Assembly (NCBI GenBank): GCA_021813125.1
Contig: JAKALT010000011.1
Coordinates: 1-34,710, forward strand
Origin: a bacterium
Lineage (GTDB): Bacteria > Patescibacteriota > Microgenomatia > Curtissbacterales > GWA2-41-24
Length of the DNA: 34,710 bases
Direction: 5' to 3'
A program made the position numbers and the translations under genes. This document shows positions 28,667 through 34,710 of this stretch, in pieces. The notes below the pieces were generated by a model, which saw nothing but the letters and a program-made list of their open reading frames with translations, had not been told where the DNA came from and made no database searches. Within the stretch, counting starts at the first letter, position 1, and every line of letters starts with the position of its first letter.

Positions 28667-29860
28667 TTATTCGTACCTTAGGGCAACAATCGGGTCTAAT
28701 CTAGATGCCCTGAAGGCGGGGGCTACACCAAAAACTATTCCGACGGCAGAAGAAAAACCGAGAGCCAAAAAGACCGACCAAAGAGGAATTGTTGTTTTTA
28801 TTAGAGCGGAAAGGGCAACTGAGCCGATGTATCCCAAGGAAAGGCCAATAACTCCGCCCGTAAGGGAAAGGATGATTGCTTCGATTAAAAATTGTGTGAG
28901 GATATCTTTTGGTCTTGCGCCGACTGCTTTTCTTAAACCAATTTCCTTGGTGCGTTCGGTGACGGAAACAAGCATGATGTTTGATATCCCAACGCCGCCC
29001 ACAATAAGCGAAATTGCGGCAATACCTCCCAGGGCAATTGTAATAAAGCTTAAAATTGAGGTGACTGAGGAAAGTAGCTGCTCCTGGGACATAATCGTGA
29101 AGTCGTCTTCCCCCAGAGACCTAAGCAGAATTTTTTCTATTTGGGCTTTTGCTTGCGGAATGCTTTCTGTTGATGTGGTTTTAACGAGTATCGAGTTGAC
29201 CTGGTTTGCACCGGTTAAAACTCTTCCTGCAGAAAGCGGAACCAGGACCTGATTGTCGACATCGATACCGCCTACATTACCTTGGGGCTCCAATACTCCA
29301 ATCACCAAAAAAGGTTTTTTGGAAATGGAGATCTTTTGGCCTATCGGGTCCTGAGACTTGTAAAGGTCTTTTGCCAAGGTTTGTCCAATTACGGCGACTT
29401 TTCTGGCTGCCCTGTCGTCTGCTGATGAGAAAACCCTTCCGCTTTGGGCGCGAATGTCCGACATTGCAAAATAATCGGTTTTTGTTGCCGCAAGCGTTGT
29501 TATTTTGCTACTGTTTCTGTAGCTTGCAGTCGCGGATATTTCAATAAAGGGCATTATTGTTTGGATGTCGCTGCTTTTTTCACGCTCCAACTTGTTTACG
29601 ATGTCAAAACTTAATTTGTTTACGGATCTTGGCGGGCCGCCTTGGGGGCCAAACTGGACCTTACCGGGAATGATGAAAATCGAATTTGAACCAAGTTTTG
29701 CAAATTGGGCTGAAACGTAGCTTTGAAGGCCGGAACCAATTGAGATTAAAAGAATGATTGCGGCCACTCCGATTATGATACCCAAAGCAGTCAAGGCGCT
29801 TCTTAACTTATTGGCATAAATTGCTTCCTGTGCGAGCCTAAATGTTTCAAAAATATCCAT
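28667..29860 (-). CDS. MacB/FtsX-type ABC permease
   Basis: The 397-residue protein has the MacB-like order. An N-terminal membrane helix (about 20-42, LRSALTALGIIIGVAAIILL) is followed by a ~230-residue extracellular MacB_PCD domain. Then comes an FtsX domain with three helices (about 270-395), which includes TERTKEIGLRKAVGARPKDI and APAFRASRLDPIVALRYE. It transports peptides, lipids or lipoproteins, or acts as a mechanotransmitter, together with the adjacent ATPase. No separate second permease is present, so it would work as a homodimer. The cargo is unknown. Confidence 0.92.
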   Translation of the reverse strand: MDIFETFRLAQEAIYANKLRSALTALGIIIGVAAIILLISIGSGLQSYVSAQFAKLGSNSIFIIPGKVQFGPQGGPPRSVNKLSFDIVNKLEREKSSDIQTIMPFIEISATASYRNSSKITTLAATKTDYFAMSDIRAQSGRVFSSADDRAARKVAVIGQTLAKDLYKSQDPIGQKISISKKPFLVIGVLEPQGNVGGIDVDNQVLVPLSAGRVLTGANQVNSILVKTTSTESIPQAKAQIEKILLRSLGEDDFTIMSQEQLLSSVTSILSFITIALGGIAAISLIVGGVGISNIMLVSVTERTKEIGLRKAVGARPKDILTQFLIEAIILSLTGGVIGLSLGYIGSVALSALIKTTIPLWSVFLALGFSSAVGIVFGVAPAFRASRLDPIVALRYE

Positions 29861-29900
29861 TTTTTTCGTTTAACGTCTAACGACTAAGGACAATAGTTTT

Positions 29901-30590
29901 TCATTTGCGATTTTTCTTGTCTGAAATAATTTTGCCATCCCGAATTGTAATAACACGTTTGGAGAGTTTAGCAATGTCCGGCTCATGGGTGATCATAATA
30001 ATTGTATTGCCACCCTTGTTGAGTTTTTTCAATATATCCATAATTTCATAAGAAGATTTTGTATCCAAGTTTCCGGTTGGCTCGTCCGCAAAAATAATCA
30101 AAGGATTGTTTACCAGTGCACGTGCAATTGCAACACGCTGCTGTTGCCCCCCCGAAAGTTGGGCAGGTGTGGATTTTAGCTTGTCTTTCAAGCCGACTGC
30201 TTCCAAAAGTTCTATGGCTCGTTCTTGGCGTTTGGCCCTTGGGGTATTGGAATAGACCATTGGGAGTTGGACATTTTTAAGGGCGCTAGTCCTGGGAAGC
30301 AAGTTAAAAAACTGAAAAACGAAACCAATATTTTCGTTTCTTATAGAAGCCAATTGGTTTTCATCCAGATTTGCAACGTTTTGGCTTTCCAGAAAATATT
30401 GGCCGGACGTAGGGTGATCGAGGCAGCCTAAAATATGCATAAGAGTTGATTTGCCGCTGCCCGAAGGGCCGATTATAGCTACAAACTCACCCTTTTTAAT
30501 TTCAAAGGATACACCGTCTAGTGCTCTAGTTTCGTTTGGGGGTTGTCCATATATTTTTGTAAGATTTTTGACCAGTATTAACGATTTCAC
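29901..30590 (-). CDS. ABC transporter ATP-binding protein of the LolD/MacB type
   Basis: The 229-residue protein has Walker A GPSGSGKS (41-48), a Q-loop ([13 protein letters not shown]), the signature LSGGQQQR (145-152), Walker [14 protein letters not shown] and a switch histidine in [15 protein letters not shown] is typical of the LolD/MacB subfamily. It powers the permease encoded 40 bases downstream. It overlaps the adaptor gene by four bases. Confidence 0.96.
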   Translation of the reverse strand: MKSLILVKNLTKIYGQPPNETRALDGVSFEIKKGEFVAIIGPSGSGKSTLMHILGCLDHPTSGQYFLESQNVANLDENQLASIRNENIGFVFQFFNLLPRTSALKNVQLPMVYSNTPRAKRQERAIELLEAVGLKDKLKSTPAQLSGGQQQRVAIARALVNNPLIIFADEPTGNLDTKSSYEIMDILKKLNKGGNTIIMITHEPDIAKLSKRVITIRDGKIISDKKNRK

Positions 30591-31669
30591 TTTAAAACAA
30601 GCCCTTTTACTTTTTGAAATAGGCTTGCTTTTTGAAGCTGGTCAAAGCCGGCTATTACTACAGTTTCCTGGTCTGAAATGCCGGAAGCTATTTCGACATC
30701 GGTGTCTGATTCTATGCCTTTTGATACTTCTCTTTTTTCGTAGTTTGCGCCTTTTTTGACCCAGACAAATTTATCGTTGACTATAGCTTCCTGGGGAATG
30801 CTTAAAACGTTGTCTTTTTCTCCGGTTATTATCTGGACTGACCCGTTCATTCCCAACAGAAGCGGTTCTGAACTGTCCATGTCGAATGTGACGTTAAAAG
30901 CTGTTGCTCCGGTTGTGGTTGTCGTGGCCTGAGGCGCAATTTGGGCAACCGAAGAGCTAAATGTTTTGTCCGGAAAAGCGTCGAGTGAAATGTTTGCATT
31001 CTGGTTTAGCCTTAGTTTGCCTATGTCTGTTTCGTCGACTTCCGCAATGAATTGCGGCTTACCGCTTGAAGCAACTGTGGCAATAGTGTCCGTTACAAGG
31101 ACATTTGACCCGGGGTAAAATGTCGGGTCTGCAACAATGTAACCGTTAATTGGAGATGTGATAGTTGAAAACCGGATTGCCAAGTCGCGTATTTCAACAT
31201 CAAGGACCGAACTGTCGACAGTAAGTTCTGACCTTTGGGCAATTCTTTTTATAGCATCGGTTAATGGTTGGTCTTTATATGTATCTCTTGTGTCGTCGAG
31301 TTTTGTTCGGTCTGTCATATAAGTGTTTAAGTCTGATTTTAGCTGTTTTTGAAGCGTTTGCGTATTGAGTGATGCAATTGCTTCCCCAGCTGATACCTGC
31401 TGGCCCTGCTTAGCATTTATCCAGGCAATTTGGCCTGCAGATTGAAAATGCAAAACGGCAGATTTTTCGGCTTGGATTTTACCGGAAGAAGTAATTGTCG
31501 ACTCGATTGATTTTGGCGTTACCGTGTACAGCTTTATTCTGGAAGCATCTTGGGCATTTCGGTTTCCAACTGTCCAAATTATAAAAAGAATAATTAACGA
31601 GATAATAACTTTTTTGTTGACAATCTTTTTTGCCCAGGAGATATATAGTTTTGGGTCGATAAAATTCAT
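30587..31669 (-). CDS. HlyD/MacA-like membrane fusion adaptor
   Basis: The 360-residue protein has a membrane anchor near 17-35 (KVIISLIILFIIWTVG). A lipoyl/barrel-sandwich domain follows (SAGQIAWINAKQGQQVSAGEAI), then a short helical hairpin, the second half of the barrel (FSTITSPINGYIVADPTFYP) and a beta-barrel domain (ISLDAFPDKTFSSSVAQIA). It belongs to the adaptor family that bridges ABC exporters to partners outside the membrane. CPR cells have no confirmed outer membrane, so an adaptor that acts in a single-membrane envelope is likely. Start ATG 31669 is nine bases after a TATAAT box. Confidence 0.9.
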   Translation of the reverse strand: MNFIDPKLYISWAKKIVNKKVIISLIILFIIWTVGNRNAQDASRIKLYTVTPKSIESTITSSGKIQAEKSAVLHFQSAGQIAWINAKQGQQVSAGEAIASLNTQTLQKQLKSDLNTYMTDRTKLDDTRDTYKDQPLTDAIKRIAQRSELTVDSSVLDVEIRDLAIRFSTITSPINGYIVADPTFYPGSNVLVTDTIATVASSGKPQFIAEVDETDIGKLRLNQNANISLDAFPDKTFSSSVAQIAPQATTTTTGATAFNVTFDMDSSEPLLLGMNGSVQIITGEKDNVLSIPQEAIVNDKFVWVKKGANYEKREVSKGIESDTDVEIASGISDQETVVIAGFDQLQKASLFQKVKGLVLK

Positions 31670-31678
31670 TCGAGGGTA

Positions 31679-31708
31679 ATTATATTCAAATTAGCTTTAC
31701 TAATTCAA
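31679..31708 (-). promoter_or_regulatory. Near-leaderless promoter of the ABC exporter operon
   Basis: TTGAAT (31703-31708), 18 bases, TATAAT (31679-31684), nine bases to the ATG at 31669. It lies inside the start of the divergent broken gene. Confidence 0.65.
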
Positions 31709-32376
31709 TCTTCATTACTTTGGGCCTTTTTAGCAGGTTTAGTTTGGTGGGATAATCAGATTGTGACGAAGAATTTTTTTCGCCTTTATCATATTTTTTT
31801 TGGCTTAATTTTTGCCCTGTCTTTTTTGTATGACGCATCTTTAAATGCCCACAGAATTGTTAATTTTTTTAGCTATTTTACTGTTCTTTCGATTCTTTTT
31901 AACACGTTATTTTTTTTTATATTGCGGATTTATAAATAAACGTAAGGGTCTTTTGGGGCTTTTTTTTGATGAACCTCGGGCTGCTTTTGTCGTGTATATT
32001 CTGATATCGGCTGTCGTGTACCAGTTTTCTCTTTCGGGAAGACCTGAAATTAAACCGGTTTTTTTGGGTTGATCTGATAGATCATAAATTAGCTCCTTTT
32101 GTTACGGTTTTGGGGCTGTTAATTTTTCCGCCGGAAAGAAAATTAAAATTTTCGGCTATTTTAAGGTGGCTTGCCTTCCCGGCTATTTACGTTGCGTATG
32201 TTTTTGCCCGGGGATTTGTGACTGGTTGGTACCCGTATTATTTTTTTGACCCTGCAAAGACAAGTTATCTGCAAATGTTAACTTTTGCTGTCGGGGCCAC
32301 AGGTTTTGGCTTGATCGTTTCTTTGGCAATAATTTTCGTTGGGAATTTCCTGGCAAAATCCGGGTTGAATAAGTGA
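31682..32376 (+). pseudogene. Pr6Pr-like membrane protein split over three frames
   Basis: Three consecutive pieces read as one protein. The first (31682-31939) has SFLYDASLNAHRIVNFFSYF and FTVLSILFNTLFF. The second (about 31935-32072) has GLLGLFFDEPRAAFVVYILI. The third (about 32060-32376) has WVDLIDHKLAPFVTVLGLLI, YVAYVFARGFVTGW and YPYYFFDPAKTSY. Together they follow the remembered Pr6Pr membrane family, with about six helices. The frame changes near 31910-31945, by a nine-T run, and near 32058-32066, by a seven-T run. No ATG is visible for the first piece. It is either a decayed gene or two homopolymer errors in the sequence. Confidence 0.75.
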
Positions 32377-32427
32377 TTTTGTGCCGAAATTTAAATGAAG
32401 TTAGGACTTTTGGGATTAAAACTTTAA

Positions 32428-33000
32428 TCAAACTTTTATCGTGATTAATTTTTTCTGATTCTCAGGCTGAATTGCTGAATTTACGCCGTAGATAGCAACT
32501 TCGTTCACGATAAATTTCCAATCGACTTGATTTATCCTTGAATTAAGAAATTGCACTGAATTTTTTAAGCTTGAATCACTGCTAGTCTTGCTTGCCCTAG
32601 CAATAGTTATGTGAGGGTGAAATGGCAAATTATTGTCTAGGGCATTGAAATCATTTAATTCTTTGGTCAATTGACGATTAAAATCAGTAAGTGAACTGGG
32701 GTATATTACATTTAAAAAAATAATACCTTCTCTTGAATCTTCTTTCCCGAAAAATTCAAAATTATTGACTGCCAAAGAAGCTCCTTTAATCAGTTTAGTG
32801 TTTGCAGACACAATTTGGGCTATTTTATACAGAACATTTTGCGATTGCTTATCCAAATAATAAACGGTGATGTGGGGCGTTTTATGATATACGATTTTCC
32901 AATACGGATACAGCTTGCTGACTTTCCGTAAAGTATTTTCAAACTTACGTTGAAATTCATTCGGAAGAGGTATTCCTACAAAGCAGGATGTGTATTGCAT
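32428..33000 (-). CDS. thpR: RNA 2',3'-cyclic phosphodiesterase (2'-5' RNA ligase family)
   Basis: The 190-residue protein has both HxTx-type motifs: HITV (43-46) and HITI (130-133), each in the 2H phosphoesterase pattern. It opens 2',3'-cyclic phosphates on RNA or tRNA halves. An upstream extension of the frame would run through the tRNA-Leu gene and is rejected. ATG 33000 is eight bases after the 3' end of tRNA-Leu on the same strand, so the mRNA 5' end may be made by tRNA processing. Confidence 0.92.
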   Translation of the reverse strand: MQYTSCFVGIPLPNEFQRKFENTLRKVSKLYPYWKIVYHKTPHITVYYLDKQSQNVLYKIAQIVSANTKLIKGASLAVNNFEFFGKEDSREGIIFLNVIYPSSLTDFNRQLTKELNDFNALDNNLPFHPHITIARASKTSSDSSLKNSVQFLNSRINQVDWKFIVNEVAIYGVNSAIQPENQKKLITIKV

Positions 33001-33007
33001 TTGTCTG

Positions 33008-33089
33008 TGCCGAGGACAGGAATCGAACCTGCACACCTTACGGTACACGCTCCTAAAGCGTGCGCGTCTGCCAGTTCCGCCACCTCGGC
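33008..33089 (-). tRNA. tRNA-Leu (anticodon TAG)
   Basis: On the minus strand, acceptor GCCGAGG pairs with CCTCGGC. The anticodon stem is CACGC/GCGTG with loop TTTAGGA (anticodon TAG, reads CUN codons). There is a long variable arm (TACCGTAAGGTGT). The T arm is GCAGG-TTCGATT-CCTGT. The discriminator is A and CCA is not encoded. An imperfect palindrome, CAAAAGCAGGCTTTTG (33091-33106), lies just before its 5' end. Confidence 0.96.
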
Positions 33090-33144
33090 TCAAAAGCAGG
33101 CTTTTGATGTTTTATGATTGCTGGCAGAGAGATTTTAGCAGTTT

Positions 33145-33924
33145 TTAGCTTGAAGCGCGAGTTTTTTCAACTGCTTTTGCATGTGCTTGCCATTCAATTT
33201 CATCATCGAGTTGTTCTAGCTGGACTGGACCATAATTTTTCTCAAGTGCCTTTGCAATGAGGTAATCGGCAAAGTGAGGGTTTTTTGGAAGAAGCGAGCC
33301 GTGTAAGTAGCAGCCAAAAGCGTTTTTGTAGATTGCTCCTTCCGTTTGGTCTTCTCCGTTGTTTCCGCTGCCGACAATAACGGAACCAAGAGGTTTTAGG
33401 TTTTTGCCCAAATAGGTTTTACCCGAATGGTTTTCAAAACCAATAAGGAAGTTTGAGGGCAAATTGTCCGTCGGGTAGGAATTTTCGATTTCGCTATTTA
33501 GGTTTGGGTCAATTTCGATTAGTAAATTTTGAATCATTCGGTTGTCTGACCCTACTGTATGCGCGTCAAAAAGACCAATACCGGGAATTTTTTGGCCTTC
33601 TTTTGTCTGGAAATAATTTTGCAACAACTGGTAACCGCCGCAGACCGAAAGAAGGACTGATCCTGAATCAATATATTTTTTGATTATGTCGGACTTTTTA
33701 AGTAAATCTTCCCCAACGATTGATTGAGCTTGATCTTGGCCGCCACCAAAGAAAAATAAATCGTAGGTGGCAGATTTCAGGTTTTGACCAACCGAAACAT
33801 TTTCAAGATTTACACTGATCCCCCGCTTTTGACAGCGATAGGTTATTGCCAAGATATTCCCTTTATCACCATAGGTGTCCATTAAGTCCGGATAAAGATG
33901 GCAGATGTTGAGTTTATAGTTCAT
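33145..33924 (-). CDS. gatD: Lipid II isoglutaminyl synthase, glutaminase subunit
   Basis: The 259-residue protein is a class I glutamine amidotransferase of the CobB/CobQ-like GatD type. The nucleophile is Cys95 in VCGGYQL, and a catalytic His lies near 208 in FGCYLHGSLLPKNP. DLFFFGGGQDQAQ (55-67) is family-typical. It releases ammonia from glutamine for MurT, which amidates the D-Glu of lipid II. It begins nine bases after the MurT stop. This pair is best known in Gram-positive bacteria and indicates a peptidoglycan with D-isoglutamine. Confidence 0.92.
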   Translation of the reverse strand: MNYKLNICHLYPDLMDTYGDKGNILAITYRCQKRGISVNLENVSVGQNLKSATYDLFFFGGGQDQAQSIVGEDLLKKSDIIKKYIDSGSVLLSVCGGYQLLQNYFQTKEGQKIPGIGLFDAHTVGSDNRMIQNLLIEIDPNLNSEIENSYPTDNLPSNFLIGFENHSGKTYLGKNLKPLGSVIVGSGNNGEDQTEGAIYKNAFGCYLHGSLLPKNPHFADYLIAKALEKNYGPVQLEQLDDEIEWQAHAKAVEKTRASS

Positions 33925-33933
33925 GGTTATTAG

Positions 33934-34710
33934 TTAGTTTTTGTGCCACTTGCCAACGGTTCCTGTTTTTGCAAAGTATTTTTGTAGCGATATTAAGGCC
34001 GTGTAGGTTGGAAGAATTACCAGAGTATCATTGGTGTTCAATAATTTCATTGCAGATTTGATTGAGGAATCTATTTGTTCGTTAACATTATATTTACTCA
34101 CTTTAAAATTTGCATATTTAAGACGTGTCGCCATATCCCAGGAGCGGGTGCCTGATATAGTCAGCTGTTTGGTTTTTTGCGACAGGGTTTCCCAGTTAGT
34201 GTCCCAAATCCAGGAAACATCCGTGCCATCTGCAAAGTTGTCGTTTAGGATAACAAGAAGGTTAAGATTGCCCTGGCTTGACAGAACTTTTACAACTTCA
34301 TTTGCGCCTGTCGGGTTTTTAATAAGAAAAATGTAAATTGTTTTTTTGCCTACCATGATTTTTTGGAATCTGCCAAAAACCGGCGTAAAGTTTGCTATTG
34401 ATTGGGTAAACATTGGTGGTGTTAATTTATAAAAGGCGCTTATTGCAGCAGATGCCAGAACGTTGTAGGCGTTGTAAAGACCTGGCAGATTATAGTTTAT
34501 AGCCAATTGTTTATGGTTGAGGATTGTTAGATTGAGGGATGTCGAAAAATCCTTATTAAGGATGATATTTGATGCCGATATTTGAACTTTAGGGTTTTTG
34601 AAGCCGCATTTTGCACAGGTATATTCTCCAAGGTGTCCTAGCGTATAGGAGTTGTAATTGAGTTTCCCATGGCATATCGGGCAATTTTTTATATCCTGAA
34701 CACCGCTTTG
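33934..34710 (-). CDS. murT: Lipid II isoglutaminyl synthase, Mur ligase subunit (partial)
   Basis: The frame runs past the window edge, and 258 C-terminal residues are visible. A zinc ribbon of the MurT insert is seen (CPICHGKLNYNSYTLG; EYTCAKCGF). Then come NLPGLYNAYNVLASAAI of the Mur ligase middle domain, and the C-terminal DUF1727-like domain (FLIKNPTGANEVVKVLSSQG, LILNDNFADGTDVSWIWD, LKYANFKVSKYNVN). The DGTDVSW aspartate is the known activator residue region. The N-terminal ATP-binding part is outside the window. Confidence 0.92.
   Translation of the reverse strand, partial: QSGVQDIKNCPICHGKLNYNSYTLGHLGEYTCAKCGFKNPKVQISASNIILNKDFSTSLNLTILNHKQLAINYNLPGLYNAYNVLASAAISAFYKLTPPMFTQSIANFTPVFGRFQKIMVGKKTIYIFLIKNPTGANEVVKVLSSQGNLNLLVILNDNFADGTDVSWIWDTNWETLSQKTKQLTISGTRSWDMATRLKYANFKVSKYNVNEQIDSSIKSAMKLLNTNDTLVILPTYTALISLQKYFAKTGTVGKWHKN

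Noticed and set aside
29861-29900. Short GTCGTTA/GACGTTA repeats between ABC permease and ATPase
   Set aside because: Only two to three imperfect units; too little to call an array.
33001-33093. Upstream extension of thpR with RGGGTGRRARFRS-like sequence
   Set aside because: This is the typical translation through a tRNA gene; the 2H phosphodiesterase fold begins at ATG 33000.
1-34710. Recoded TGA (as in Gracilibacteria and Absconditabacteria)
   Set aside because: TGA ends pheS and the fusion gene start overlap uses ATGA with a normal stop; the conserved proteins read without internal TGA.

Overview
The window looks like a piece of a Candidate Phyla Radiation (Patescibacteria) genome, most likely Microgenomates-like. 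I infer this from several features together: compact one-strand operons; a ThrRS without TGS and editing domains; a PheT without the N-terminal tRNA-binding insert; small families often met in CPR genomes (DUF5674-, DUF5665- and Pr6Pr-like); a MurT/GatD pair; and tRNA genes without an encoded CCA end. TGA is used as stop. No rRNA marker is present, so the placement is inference.

Layout. 1-1083: the tail of an IS1595-like transposase abuts a metK that has lost its first ~50 codons. 1106-3420: small membrane proteins, an ICMT-like methyltransferase and a Cas4/RecB-like nuclease. 3477-9770 is an accessory island. Its first part is a restriction-modification operon: a LexA-like repressor, a fused nuclease-methyltransferase, a tail-anchored small protein, a specificity subunit, a 50-residue basic protein and a zinc ribbon. 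Next to it lies a DUF3800 gene with a structured RNA that has its own perfect consensus promoter. The DUF3800-RNA unit is flanked by 32-base direct repeats, and a related repeat lies before a DUF5674 gene. 9903-11103: two hypothetical genes. 11172-11680: a SAM-I riboswitch with its terminator, controlling a 102-residue protein of unknown function. 11750-18149: mostly hypothetical proteins, a methyltransferase, a DUF1905 protein, a regulator with two HTH segments and a TyrA-like dehydrogenase with an ACT-like domain.

18191-24146 is a conserved translation cluster on the minus strand: thrS, infC, rpmI, rplT, terminator, pheS, pheT. infC appears to lack any ATG, GTG or TTG start. pheS and pheT are separated by exactly seven 7-base repeats that run into the pheT start. 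24204-27339: a disordered protein, an orphan SpeD, tRNA-Val and two structural-looking proteins. 27389-31669: a MacA/MacB-type ABC operon with two extra envelope proteins. 31682-32376: a Pr6Pr-like membrane gene broken over three frames. 32428-34710: ThpR, tRNA-Leu, GatD and a partial MurT.

A theme across the window is that many genes have a good -10 box only 6-9 bases before their ATG and no Shine-Dalgarno site, which implies leaderless mRNAs. A few genes (the riboswitch gene, infC, the 25.2-26.6 kb gene and a 23-residue micro-gene) have strong Shine-Dalgarno sites instead. SAM-related parts recur (broken metK, SAM riboswitch, SpeD, two methyltransferases), which makes the loss of metK's N-terminus notable.
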